Shown one piece after another: positions 25,542 through 34,920 of a stretch of DNA of 64,000 bases. Position numbers and translations under genes: made by a program. The DNA is taken from positions 59,499 through 123,498 of the forward strand of contig CASICI010000007.1 of assembly GCA_949373145.1 (NCBI GenBank), read 5' to 3'. Source of the DNA: an uncultured Phycisphaerales bacterium (GTDB taxonomy: Bacteria > Planctomycetota > Phycisphaerae > Phycisphaerales > SM1A02). How positions within the stretch are numbered: the stretch's first letter is position 1; each line of letters opens with the position of its first letter. Below the pieces are notes generated by a model, which was not told the origin of the DNA, made no database searches, and worked only from the letters and a program-made list of their open reading frames with translations.

Positions 25542-26549
25542 TCAGAACTTGAAGTCCAGGAAGCATCCGATGAATGGTGATGGATCCGTGTCCTCTTCAC
25601 TGAGCAGAGTGCCGCTTGAATTCTCCAGTTCGAGCCGTTGTCCGAAATTCACACCGGCGAGGACGTGAAGTCGGATCTGTTCGATCGGACGCCATTCGAA
25701 ACGAACCCAGACGGGAAACGTACGCTCGCCGCCGACTCCGTTTCGAATCGCGGCGGGTCCGTCGTCGTTGAGTCTGAATCTGCGGTATTCGTATCGACCA
25801 CCAAGCGAGACGTTCATGTTCTCATTCAGGTAGTAGACGATCTCCAATCCGAGGCTCGCTGGATACGTGACCGGTCCTCGCATGTTGGAGATGAACAGTT
25901 GGCGATTGATGCGCCAGTCGACGATCGGTGAAGGAATCCAGAGAAGACCGTCTTCGATCTGTGTCGTCACCAGTGCGGTGGCTCCCAGCGAGAGATCGTC
26001 TGAGAACACGTACGCTCCACCGAACACACCGCCACCACTGAATGATTCCGCGAAGTCCGCATCCGTTTCGCCCGACCACCGCACGAATCCACCGAGAATC
26101 ATCCGCCAGTTGTCATCAAGCTTCCATCTGGAGACCGCACTGAGTGTGAGGTCGAAGACCGAGCCCCAGGGCTCTCCCGCGGCAGGCGCGGTGAAGTCTC
26201 CAGTGCCGGAGAAATCGTAGTTGTCCCATTCCATCCCGATGTCGAAATCAAGTGTCAGCGCGGGGGAGTACTCGAATTCCATCCCCGCACCGAGAAAGGT
26301 CCGGTTGACCGAGTAGCTTCCTCCACCGTTGATGTCGGTCCCGAACTGGTAGATGTCTCCACCGGCGACGTTCCAGCTGAAGCTGTCTTCGGTCTCCTCG
26401 GCCGGTGCTCCTTCGGTTTCCGTCGATTGGGGTTCGCCTTCATCCGACTCGAACAACTGGTCGTCGGCCTGTGCCCATGTGGTTCCCGTACAGAGCAGAA
26501 GGGCGGAAAATCCGGCAGGTCGCGCGATTCGGGTGAAAAGATGAAGCAT
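25542..26549 (-). CDS. predicted outer-membrane beta-barrel protein
   Basis: A 335-aa protein. The start at 26549 opens a signal peptide (LLLCTGTTWAQA) and discards 48 upstream codons that look non-coding. A short acidic linker is followed by alternating amphipathic strands with aromatic girdles, for example GMEFEYSPALTLDFDIGMEWD, which repeats in style to a C-terminal strand ending FIGCFLDFKF. The terminal phenylalanine fits barrel insertion by BamA. Cargo is unknown. It is convergent with the MCE gene. Confidence 0.75.
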   Translation of the reverse strand: MLHLFTRIARPAGFSALLLCTGTTWAQADDQLFESDEGEPQSTETEGAPAEETEDSFSWNVAGGDIYQFGTDINGGGSYSVNRTFLGAGMEFEYSPALTLDFDIGMEWDNYDFSGTGDFTAPAAGEPWGSVFDLTLSAVSRWKLDDNWRMILGGFVRWSGETDADFAESFSGGGVFGGAYVFSDDLSLGATALVTTQIEDGLLWIPSPIVDWRINRQLFISNMRGPVTYPASLGLEIVYYLNENMNVSLGGRYEYRRFRLNDDGPAAIRNGVGGERTFPVWVRFEWRPIEQIRLHVLAGVNFGQRLELENSSGTLLSEEDTDPSPFIGCFLDFKF

Positions 26550-26707
26550 CTGTATTTGATCCGTCGAGGTGTTTCGATTGTCGTGTGATTTGAACTTCGT
26601 TTCAGGGTAGTTTGGAAGCCCCGAATCCGACAGTTGATCCACGGAGAATATGGAGACGTCTCGCCCTTTCAATGTGCGCGTTTGAAAGTACACGGTGCCT
26701 TTGAAAT

Positions 26708-29452
26708 CTATTCCGGACCAGTCTCCGAAAGAGTCTTTGGTCCATCGTCATGATCGTGATCATCGGTCGGGTGTCGCTTCGACATCGCCTTGGCATAGAC
26801 GAGGCCCACGCCGAGCATGAGCAGGCCAAGGATGAGGAAGCTGACGGCCCGCCAGATTCCCGAGACCGAAGCCAGGTCGTAGAGGACGGCCTTGGCTGCC
26901 GCCAGGGCAAGCAGTGAGAGGCCGGCATAGCGAAGCCACGGCGCGTCACGCAGGAAGCCAAGCAGCAGAAGTCCGATTGCGAACAGGCCCCACCAGATCG
27001 AGACGGCGGCACGCTGCGCTGATTCCGTGGTGAATGTTTCAGACGCGATCCTGGCGACTTCCTGACTGGTCGCCACCAGCACCACCAACATCGCACTACC
27101 CATCGCGAAGGCCGCCAGGTACCGACTCGATCGTCGGTCCGGATTCAGTCGACGTTCCATGATCGCGGCGAAACAGATGGCTGCGCTCACGAGCAATCCC
27201 CACCACAGTCCGTTGGTGAAGACCAACGGGTTCGACTGGTCCTCCCAGCGTCCCTCGATGGATTGGATCCAGGGCCAGATGGTCAACACGGTACCGATCA
27301 AGCCCACTTTCGAAAGACACAGCTCCGGTCGGACCGTCTGCAGTGTGAACGCACCGGCTGAAAAAAGCAGCCAGACCACGAGGACCGAGGTGTGTGAGGC
27401 GTCTTCGTGCAAGACACCCAGAAAGAGCATGCCGACGGCGAAGGCGGCGAGACCGATCGCCAGGTGTCGCCAGTCCTCCGCATCGTCCTGTGACGTGACA
27501 CGCGATGACGCGAAGGTCACTCCGGAAAGGGCCAGCATCGGCCACCACCATGGTGTCAGGACGATGCCCGCGAACTGGAGTTGTTCAGGGACGTCCCACC
27601 AGTGACCGACGATCACGATCACCAGGAAGGTCAGGAACTGGAGCAGGATGCCGTATACCTGGAGTCCTCTGGAGGTGAGCATCGTGCCCACGACCATGAT
27701 CAAGGCGCTCAGAACGACCATCACCCATGTCATGTGCAGTGAACTCGATTGATCATTCAGAAAGCCAACCAGGCTCATGGTGATGCCGAGGCCCACCAGG
27801 AAGTGGGCGAACTGTCGCCACGAGGAGCCCGTCTCCGAGGAACGGCGGATCAAAACGCCGGTGACCAGCCAGCCAAGGGCGGCGACGATCATCAGCACCG
27901 TCCCGCGGGTGATCGTGAAGCCACCTGCGAAGTCGGTGTCGACCACCGTGACCACCCACCACTCCAGCAGCATCAGGTTGGTGCCTCCGATCGCCTGGGT
28001 GATGATGCCGTAGACGATCAGTGCCTTCGAGTTGAGGCGATCACCTGCGACCACCGCACCCACGCCGAGCACCGTCCACGCGATCACGCCGGTCCAGTCG
28101 CCGAAGGCGATCGACACCGCCACGAAGATCAGGGCACCCGCTTCGGTGACGAACACCGTGGCCAGACGTTGAAGATCGGTGGTGGGTCGTGTGCAGAGAA
28201 TCGTACGCAGACCAACCTTGTACGCGGATGCTGCGAGCAGGACGGTGGCTAGAACGACCGGAACGAGCCAGACGCCCGTGTCGAGTTCTCGGTTGTGGCA
28301 GGTCATGAGTGCGAGCGCGATGGCCCATGCCGTCGTCGTGATCGACGAAGCGAGCGGACGAATCACATCCCAACCGATCAACGCATCCGCTTTCTCGTCA
28401 CGGGGCAGCGTGGTGAGTTGATGACGTGTCGCGGAGTAGACCAACTCGAGCTGGATCGTCGCCCACACGCAGGCGATGAAGATCATGTGGATCGAGGCGG
28501 AGGCGGATGGGGAGGTCATGATCCAGAACGTGCCGTACCCGATCGTGCCCCACCATGAAATCGAGCGAAGCAGCGCATAGGTATTGCCGTATCGTGCGCA
28601 CAGAATCAGGCCCACCAACAACAGTGCGATCAGATAGACCGGCAAGGTGTACGTTGAGGGATCGGTGTCCATAAACATCAGCGGCGACAGGTAGCCACCG
28701 ATGAGTGAGAGCGCGGCGACACTGAGAAGCTTTGCTCGTGCCCCCAGGAAGATGCCCAGCCCCGAGGTGGCCACCAGCAGAATGAAACCGACACCAGCCG
28801 GGACGACTTCGAAGACGTCCCACGCCGCGTAGCTTGTCGCGTAGAGGACACCAAGCCCGGCCGTCGTGAGACCGATCGAGGCCCACGCGGAGATCTTGCG
28901 CCGCGCCACTTCGCCGCCGACGATGAGTGCGCCACCGAATGCCGCTGCCAGGAAGCATTTCAGCTGATCCGGCAACAGGTCGAACAGCTCTGCATCCCAC
29001 GCAAGCTTCAGCAACGTGCCGGCGGCGATGATCACCAGCAACGCGCCCAGAATCGCGTAGAGGCGACCGCCCACGAGATTTTCGAGCGTGAGGTTGCTGA
29101 ACGCATTCGTCATACGTTCGAATCCATTGGGTGGCCGTGGGGTGACCGGCTCCGCCGGCGGACGATTCTCGAGTTTGATCGGATCGTTGGTCGTGGCGGT
29201 CGTGGCGGGCTTGGTGGGCTTGGTGGGCTTTGGCGCTTCGAGACCGACACCCTCGGTCATTGTGATCGAACTCTTCGGCTTTTCCTGTTTCACCGTCTTC
29301 AGTTTCGACGGCAGCGACACCGGTGGCGGCGGTGGTTTGATCGGAGCCTCAGCCTGGGTGGGATCGGCTTCTTCGAAACGGGCCTCCATCGCCTCGATTC
29401 GCTGAAGCAGTTCAGCGATTTGTTTCTGAAGATCCTGATCGCTCATGGACAT
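26708..29452 (-). CDS. DUF2339-family multi-pass membrane protein
   Basis: A 914-aa protein. The N-terminus is a short coiled coil (DLQKQIAELLQRIEAMEARFEE) and a proline- and lysine-rich linker with repeated KPTKP. Over twenty hydrophobic helices fill the rest, starting at ENLVGGRLYAILGALLVII, which matches the glycine-rich first helices of DUF2339. The family is widespread and uncharacterised. A second Met two codons in could be the start. It lies between the moxR gene and the barrel gene, all on the minus strand, with about 180 bases upstream and 160 downstream. Confidence 0.82.
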   Translation of the reverse strand: MSMSDQDLQKQIAELLQRIEAMEARFEEADPTQAEAPIKPPPPPVSLPSKLKTVKQEKPKSSITMTEGVGLEAPKPTKPTKPATTATTNDPIKLENRPPAEPVTPRPPNGFERMTNAFSNLTLENLVGGRLYAILGALLVIIAAGTLLKLAWDAELFDLLPDQLKCFLAAAFGGALIVGGEVARRKISAWASIGLTTAGLGVLYATSYAAWDVFEVVPAGVGFILLVATSGLGIFLGARAKLLSVAALSLIGGYLSPLMFMDTDPSTYTLPVYLIALLLVGLILCARYGNTYALLRSISWWGTIGYGTFWIMTSPSASASIHMIFIACVWATIQLELVYSATRHQLTTLPRDEKADALIGWDVIRPLASSITTTAWAIALALMTCHNRELDTGVWLVPVVLATVLLAASAYKVGLRTILCTRPTTDLQRLATVFVTEAGALIFVAVSIAFGDWTGVIAWTVLGVGAVVAGDRLNSKALIVYGIITQAIGGTNLMLLEWWVVTVVDTDFAGGFTITRGTVLMIVAALGWLVTGVLIRRSSETGSSWRQFAHFLVGLGITMSLVGFLNDQSSSLHMTWVMVVLSALIMVVGTMLTSRGLQVYGILLQFLTFLVIVIVGHWWDVPEQLQFAGIVLTPWWWPMLALSGVTFASSRVTSQDDAEDWRHLAIGLAAFAVGMLFLGVLHEDASHTSVLVVWLLFSAGAFTLQTVRPELCLSKVGLIGTVLTIWPWIQSIEGRWEDQSNPLVFTNGLWWGLLVSAAICFAAIMERRLNPDRRSSRYLAAFAMGSAMLVVLVATSQEVARIASETFTTESAQRAAVSIWWGLFAIGLLLLGFLRDAPWLRYAGLSLLALAAAKAVLYDLASVSGIWRAVSFLILGLLMLGVGLVYAKAMSKRHPTDDHDHDDGPKTLSETGPE

Positions 29453-29629
29453 TCCCTCGGACGAAACATTTCGTAACCAAGAATACCATGTTTCTTGAAT
29501 GCACTGAGTTCATTCGTTCTGGAATTTCCTCAGACGGACCACACACTCAACCAGAGTGATCTTCCTTCTCTGGAAAATCAACGTCACAATCAGCCTTGCT
29601 GGTGTGGAAGACGTGTTCGGCCCATCAGA

Positions 29630-30628
29630 TCACGCGGGCAGCGTGTCGATGATGTTGGTCACGACTTCGTCGGTCGAGATGCCTTCGGCTTCGCCTTCGA
29701 AGTTGAGGAGGCATCGATGTCGGAGCGCGGGCAGCGCGATCGCCTTGATGTCGTCGGTCGAGACGTGGTTGCGTCCGTCGAGCATGGCCATGACCTTGCC
29801 GCCGAGGACCAGTGTCTGCGCGGCGCGGGGGCTCGCACCGAAGCGCAGGAATCGGTTGACGATCGGTGGGGCGAACTGACCTTCGGGGTGCGTTGCGAGC
29901 ACCATGCGAACCGCGAAGTCCTGGATCTTCTCTTCGATGCCGACGTTTCTGACGATCGCCTGATGCGCCTTGATCCGCTCGCCATCGAGGACGGGTTCGA
30001 TCTTCGCTTCGTAGCCGGTGGTGGTGCGGTCGAGAATCTCCGCGAGTTCCTCGCGGGTCGAGTACCCGACTTCGAGCTTGAAGAAGAAACGGTCGAGCTG
30101 TGCTTCCGGCAATGGGTAGGTGCCTTCCTGCTCGATCGGGTTCTGGGTCGCCATCACGAAGAAGGGGCGTTCCAAGCGGTGGGTCGTGCCACCGACGGTG
30201 ACCGACCGTTCCTGCATCGCCTCAAGCAGTGAGGACTGTGTCTTCGGCGTGGCTCGGTTGATCTCGTCCGCCAGAACGATCTGGGAGAAGATCGGACCCT
30301 TGCGGAACTGGAAGTCTCTTCCGGTATCGCCTTCGACGACGATCGTCGTTCCGGTGACGTCCGCGGGCATCAGATCGGGCGTGAACTGGATGCGTTTGAA
30401 CTGAAGTTGCAGCGCTTCACTGAGCGACCTGACGAGCAGGGTCTTGCCGAGTCCCGGAACACCTTCGAGCAGAGCATGTCCACCGGCGAAGAGGCAGGTG
30501 ACCACGCCATCGACGATCTCCTGATGCCCCACGACCGCCTTGGCGATCTCCTTGCGAACCAGTTCGAAGTCACTCTGGAAGCTCGCGACCTGTTCAGGCC
30601 CCGGGCGTGCATCGGTCTGGTCGCTCAT
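29630..30628 (-). CDS. MoxR-family AAA+ ATPase
   Basis: A 332-aa AAA+ ATPase: Walker A GVPGLGKTLLVRSL, Walker B IVLADEINRATPKTQSSLLEAM, sensor MATQNPIEQEGTYPLPEAQLDR, and the C-terminal lid. MoxR proteins work with VWA-domain partners in chaperone-like activation of metal enzymes or surface assembly. No VWA protein is adjacent in the window, and neither neighbour is an obvious client. The first 20 residues are poorly conserved. Confidence 0.93.
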   Translation of the reverse strand: MSDQTDARPGPEQVASFQSDFELVRKEIAKAVVGHQEIVDGVVTCLFAGGHALLEGVPGLGKTLLVRSLSEALQLQFKRIQFTPDLMPADVTGTTIVVEGDTGRDFQFRKGPIFSQIVLADEINRATPKTQSSLLEAMQERSVTVGGTTHRLERPFFVMATQNPIEQEGTYPLPEAQLDRFFFKLEVGYSTREELAEILDRTTTGYEAKIEPVLDGERIKAHQAIVRNVGIEEKIQDFAVRMVLATHPEGQFAPPIVNRFLRFGASPRAAQTLVLGGKVMAMLDGRNHVSTDDIKAIALPALRHRCLLNFEGEAEGISTDEVVTNIIDTLPA

Positions 30629-30669
30629 GGGTGCTCCGCATTAAGAGGATGTGAACGAGGACTTCTCGG

Positions 30670-31278
30670 TCAGTCGCTCTTGGGCTTGTCTGGAAGCGAG
30701 GTGAGGATCGAGTCGATGAGTCCGTACTCGAGCATCTGCTTCGAAGTCAGCCAGAGATTTCTCTCGCAGTCGTTCGAAATCTTCTCTTCAGTCTGACTGG
30801 TTGCTTCCGAATAGATCGCATACAGCTGCTCACGCAGGCGAAGGATGTGTCGTGCTTCGATCTCGAGGTCGGTGGCCTGTCCCTCAAGCACACCGCTGAG
30901 CAGTGGTTGATGCATCAGATTTTCGGAGTTGGGAAGCGCGTGTCGTTTTCCCTTGGTGCCTGAACATGCGATGACCGAACCCATCGAAGCGGCCTGCCCG
31001 ATGATGTAGGTCGACACGTCGCAGGGAATGAATCGCATGGTGTCGACGATGCCGAGCCCCGAGGTCACACTGCCACCAGGACTGTTGACGTAGAGACTGA
31101 TGTCGGCTTTGGCGTCTTCGTTGGCGAGGAAGAGAAGCTGGGCGACCACGAGGTTGGCCATCTCATCTCCAACGGGTCCCGAGCAGAAGACGATTCTGTC
31201 GTTGAGGAGTCGGGAAAAGATGTCGTAGGCGCGTTCGCCGCGGCCAGTCTTCTCAATGACGATCGGTACGAGGCTCAT
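30670..31278 (-). CDS. clpP: ClpP-family protease subunit with an Asn in place of the catalytic Asp
   Basis: A 202-aa ClpP. Conserved: [29 protein letters not shown] with the nucleophile Ser98, and ENLMHQPL with His123. The third triad position, Asp in the typical TERD block, is Asn174 here ([11 protein letters not shown]). ClpP1 of Listeria has the same kind of change. The subunit may be less active alone and work in a mixed ring with its neighbour, which has a complete triad. The gene follows the second clpP by 33 bases on the same strand. Confidence 0.93.
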   Translation of the reverse strand: MSLVPIVIEKTGRGERAYDIFSRLLNDRIVFCSGPVGDEMANLVVAQLLFLANEDAKADISLYVNSPGGSVTSGLGIVDTMRFIPCDVSTYIIGQAASMGSVIACSGTKGKRHALPNSENLMHQPLLSGVLEGQATDLEIEARHILRLREQLYAIYSEATSQTEEKISNDCERNLWLTSKQMLEYGLIDSILTSLPDKPKSD

Positions 31279-31311
31279 CGAATGCTCCGATGGGACGCAG
31301 TGGTCCCGTAT

Positions 31312-31983
31312 TTAGGCTTTGCTGGGAATGTTGCCGACGACTTCGTCGACCAGGCCGTAATCCTTGGCTTCTTGAGCCGTGAAGAACTTGTCGCGCTCAC
31401 CATCGGCGATGACTCTGTCCACGTCCTGACCCGAATGACGGGCGAGGATCTCGGCCAGCGTGTGCTTCGCCTTGATGATCTGTTCGGCTTGAATCTGAAT
31501 GTCGGTGGTCTGTCCGGTGACACCGCCGTATGGCTGGTGAATCATCACCTTGGCGTGCGGCAGGATGTGTCGCTTGCCTTTTTCACCCGCACCAAGCAGT
31601 ACCGAACCACCTGAATAGGCTCGCCCGATGCAGTACGTGGCGACCTCGCTCGAGATGAAGCTCATGGTGTCGTAGATCGCGAGCGTGTCGTCGACCGAGC
31701 CACCGGGGCTGTTGATGTAGAAGTTGATGTCCTGCCCCTTCTTCTGGTTCTCGAGGTAGAGCATCTGCATGATGATCCTCGCGGCCGAGGAATAGTTGAT
31801 CTCTCCGATGAGAAAGACCACTCGGTTTTCCAGAAGGAGTTCGTCGATCGACATCTCGCGTGTCCGCTGATATTGGACGGACGCTCGTGGGTCGACGAGG
31901 TGGGGAAGTGGCTGCTCAGTCTGCAGAAGAGGTGAGCTACCGGTGAGAATGGTGTCTGAGAAAGTGCTGGGGTGCATGCGCAA
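31312..31983 (-). CDS. clpP: ATP-dependent Clp protease proteolytic subunit with complete triad
   Basis: A 223-aa ClpP with an N-terminal extension of about 40 residues that may be a processed propeptide. Visible: FYINSPGGSVDDTLAIYDTM, GRAYSGGSVLL with Ser124, MIHQP with His149, and GERDKFFTAQEAKDYGLVD with Asp198. All three triad residues are therefore present, unlike the adjacent paralogue. The pair presumably assembles with ClpX or ClpA, encoded elsewhere. Confidence 0.95.
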   Translation of the reverse strand: MRMHPSTFSDTILTGSSPLLQTEQPLPHLVDPRASVQYQRTREMSIDELLLENRVVFLIGEINYSSAARIIMQMLYLENQKKGQDINFYINSPGGSVDDTLAIYDTMSFISSEVATYCIGRAYSGGSVLLGAGEKGKRHILPHAKVMIHQPYGGVTGQTTDIQIQAEQIIKAKHTLAEILARHSGQDVDRVIADGERDKFFTAQEAKDYGLVDEVVGNIPSKA

Positions 31984-32058
31984 TGCTCTCCACGAGCTTG
32001 GGGCCAGGAAATGCCGTGAGGGCGAAGGATAGCACTTCCTGAACCTTCACGGAGTGTT

Positions 32059-33672
32059 TTAGTGCTCTGGTTCTCCGAACTCGATGTTCAATTCTCCATC
32101 AAGGGGGTCGGGTGCATCGGTATCGGCGGGATCACGCTCCGTTGGATTGCCTGGCAGGATCATTCGCATCACGGTTCCCGAGGCACCTGATTCCAGGCAT
32201 TCGAGCGTTCCCTGATGTTGCTCGAGGATTCTTCGGCTCACGACCAGGCCCAGTCCGGTTCCCCGCTGTCCCTTCGAGGTCACGAATGGCTCGAACAGTC
32301 GTTCCCGAATCTGGGGGTCGATCCCTCGCCCGGAATCCTTCACGTCGATCAGAAAGGCATCCTTCTCAGAGTCGTATTCCGCGTTCAAGGTGACCAACCC
32401 GCCTCTGGGCGTCGCATCGATGGCATTTGAAAGGAGATTCAACATCGCCTGAAGCATGGCTGATGCATCCAGAGGCACCGGGGGAAGTGTTTCGGACAGC
32501 GTTATTTCAAGGCGTACGTCTGCACGGGTCGTCTGAGAGACCAGAAGTTCCGACACTTCGGTCATCAGCTCCTCGAAGTTCACCCGCTCGATGTCGAACG
32601 CCCTGCTGCGCACGAAGCCCAGCATGTTCATGGTCAACGACTGAATTCGATCCAGGTTTCTTGCCAGAACGTTCCAGCCTCGACCGGCCATTTCCAGATC
32701 ATCTTTCTGCAGCGCGACGGCGACCGCATCCGTCCCACCGCGCAGGCCCTGAAGAATGTTCTTGATGCCATGACTGATCGCGGCCACGGTTTCGCCCATC
32801 GCGGCAAGTCTCGAGTTCACAAGGACTTGTTCAACAAGTATGCGTTGTTCCAGTGCCATGCCCGCCTGGCCTGCCAGGACATGAAGCAGCTCCAGATCGA
32901 TGTGCGTGGTGCCTTCGGCCATGGTCACCAGAACGACCCCTCGAACCTGTTCTCGGGAACGCAGGGGCGCGGCCACGCACCGTTGGCTTTGTTCTTCAGG
33001 GGTTGGTGTCGATTCGGCAAGAACCGAAGTGTCTTCGCGCCTGACGGCCTCCACCAGGGCTTGGTCCAGCTGAATGGGTGCCAGTGACATGGGGTCCTTG
33101 TGCCGAGCGACCATCAGATCCGCCTTGGAGTGATGGGTGGCGTTGACGATCACCACGGCACTTTCTCCAGCGGTCGCTGCGAGAATCAGATCGAGGTACC
33201 CCTCGAGATACGCTTTCTGGTCCGAGTCGCTCATGGCAAGCTCGGTTCCTGCGATCACGCAGTTCAACTGGCTTCGTGGATCTCCATCCTGGCCCTTGTC
33301 GCCCTCGGCTCGAGCATGGCGGCGCCTGATTCTGAGCTCCGAAGAGCTGTTTTCCAGACTCTGGATGGGAATTCTGTCCTCGGGGGTCTGGTCGAACAGG
33401 AACAGGCTCGAACCACATCGGATCCGATCTCCCGGGTGCAGCAAGGTCCGACCCTCGATTGCTTCATGGTTGACCATCGTTCCGTTGGTGGAGTCGAGAT
33501 CTCTGATGAACCAGTTGGTGCCATCCGGCGTCAGCTCGGCATGTCTGCGGCTCACGGAGGGGTCCGTGATCGGCAGCGCCTCGGTCGATCGACCGATCAG
33601 CTGTGGCTCGAGATCCGGCAACGAGAATGCCGTCTTCGAATCCGGCCCCTCGATCACGTGGAGAAAACGCAT
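32059..33672 (-). CDS. FHA-GAF sensor histidine kinase without a membrane part
   Basis: A 537-aa soluble protein. The start at 33672 (MRFLHVIEGPDSKTAF) is chosen over a Cys/Arg-rich upstream extension. An FHA domain spans roughly 1-90: PQLIGRS, ITDPSVSRRHAEL, DLDSTNGTMVN. A GAF-like domain follows (about 135-275). The kinase core has the H-box AAISHGIKNILQGL, then ATPase blocks NLLSNAIDATPRGG, VKDSGRGIDPQIRERLFEPF and GTGLGLVVSRRILEQHQG. The H-box histidine is present. The FHA domain should read a phosphothreonine partner, linking Ser/Thr kinases and two-component signalling. No response regulator lies beside it. Confidence 0.9.
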   Translation of the reverse strand: MRFLHVIEGPDSKTAFSLPDLEPQLIGRSTEALPITDPSVSRRHAELTPDGTNWFIRDLDSTNGTMVNHEAIEGRTLLHPGDRIRCGSSLFLFDQTPEDRIPIQSLENSSSELRIRRRHARAEGDKGQDGDPRSQLNCVIAGTELAMSDSDQKAYLEGYLDLILAATAGESAVVIVNATHHSKADLMVARHKDPMSLAPIQLDQALVEAVRREDTSVLAESTPTPEEQSQRCVAAPLRSREQVRGVVLVTMAEGTTHIDLELLHVLAGQAGMALEQRILVEQVLVNSRLAAMGETVAAISHGIKNILQGLRGGTDAVAVALQKDDLEMAGRGWNVLARNLDRIQSLTMNMLGFVRSRAFDIERVNFEELMTEVSELLVSQTTRADVRLEITLSETLPPVPLDASAMLQAMLNLLSNAIDATPRGGLVTLNAEYDSEKDAFLIDVKDSGRGIDPQIRERLFEPFVTSKGQRGTGLGLVVSRRILEQHQGTLECLESGASGTVMRMILPGNPTERDPADTDAPDPLDGELNIEFGEPEH

Positions 33673-33820
33673 GGAACGGCAACCTCCTCGGCGGTGTCCA
33701 CATCGCATGCACCGCATTCTTTCATGATGCTAGCACTCTTCCATCACTCGGCACTCTGCGCGTAGGATCTCTTCATGGCCCGCAAGCCCTCAACCTCCTG
33801 CCAAGGCGCCTTCAGCCGAG

Positions 33821-34798
33821 ATGCCGATCGTGATCGTTCACGGTCCCGAGCTGTTCCTGCATGCCGAGTACACCAGGCGGCTGATCGAATCCCTCAAGGA
33901 AACCCACGGAGAGATCGAGCAGTTCACCTTCGATGGCTCGACCACCTCCTTGTCCGTCGTGTTGGACGAACTGCGCAGTTACGGACTGATGCAATCTCAC
34001 AAACTGGTCGTCATCGACAACGCCTCGGAATTCATGAAGGCTGCCGGCAATCGGCCTGCGATGGAGCGGTATGCCGCGGATCCGATGTCTGAAGCGACGT
34101 TGCTGATGCGTTCTCGTGAATGGCGCCCCGGCAACTTCGACAAGGCGGTCAAGAAGACCGGAACCGTGATCAAGTGTGAGCCTCCGGGAGACGCTGCCGC
34201 TGAACAATGGTGTGTCGCACGTGTCGAGAAAGTCCATCAGGTCCGCCTCGACCCTTCGGCCGCTCGACTTCTCGTCGAACGAATAGGAACCTCCCTGTCA
34301 CGCTTGGATCCCGAATTGTCGAAACTTGCCTCTGCGTGCGGAACCGGGGCTGAACCGGTCATCACGCGTGAGGCGGTGATCGAGCTCGTGGGCCTTGGAC
34401 GAGAAGAGCAGGCCTGGCTGATCCAGGAACCGATTCTGGCCGGCAATCGAGCCGAAGCGATCAAGACCTTGCAATCCCTCTACGACGTGAGTCGAGCTCC
34501 CAGCGTGCTGTTGATGTGGGCGTGCCTCGATCTCGCCCGAAAACTCAACGAGGCGGCCCTCCTCCTCGAGCAAGGCCATGCCGGCTGCCGCGCTTTCGCC
34601 CGCCCACTGCAGCTCTGGGGACCGGCCGCTCGCACGGTTGCCTCAGCCGCGGCCAAACGCCTGGGTTCCCAGACGAACCTCGGTTCCCATGTACCAAGGA
34701 GTCTGCTTTCGGAACTGGACCGGCGGGCCAAGACCGGGCGAATGCCGCCGACTGTCCGACGCGCCGGCCTCCCGGGAGGCGACCCGACGGACTCTTGA
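33821..34798 (+). CDS. holA: DNA polymerase III delta subunit, 5' end probably at 33775 behind a frame break
   Basis: The frame from 33821 encodes 325 residues with the HolA layout: an N-terminal Rossmann part (MPIVIVHGPELFLHAEYTRR, LVVIDNASEF), a middle AAA-like region, and a helical C-terminus (SLYDVSRAPSVLLMWACLDLARK). No ribosome site fits 33821. An ATG at 33775 begins MARK, and deleting one C from CCC at 33787-33789 would fuse it to the main frame as MARKPQPPAKAPSAEMPIV, a more natural start. The C-terminal 30 residues are basic and proline-rich. HolA loads the sliding clamp within the clamp loader. Confidence 0.85.
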   Translation: MPIVIVHGPELFLHAEYTRRLIESLKETHGEIEQFTFDGSTTSLSVVLDELRSYGLMQSHKLVVIDNASEFMKAAGNRPAMERYAADPMSEATLLMRSREWRPGNFDKAVKKTGTVIKCEPPGDAAAEQWCVARVEKVHQVRLDPSAARLLVERIGTSLSRLDPELSKLASACGTGAEPVITREAVIELVGLGREEQAWLIQEPILAGNRAEAIKTLQSLYDVSRAPSVLLMWACLDLARKLNEAALLLEQGHAGCRAFARPLQLWGPAARTVASAAAKRLGSQTNLGSHVPRSLLSELDRRAKTGRMPPTVRRAGLPGGDPTDS

Positions 34799-34920
34799 AT
34801 GCGTGGCGGCCCAGATTGGCCGATAGGACTTACAGTCTGAAAGAAAGCAGCCCCTCGGGAGGACTTGTCGCATAGGCACGGTGGGTCAGGATGACCCCAT
34901 GGACGCAGGAGCGCACCGCA

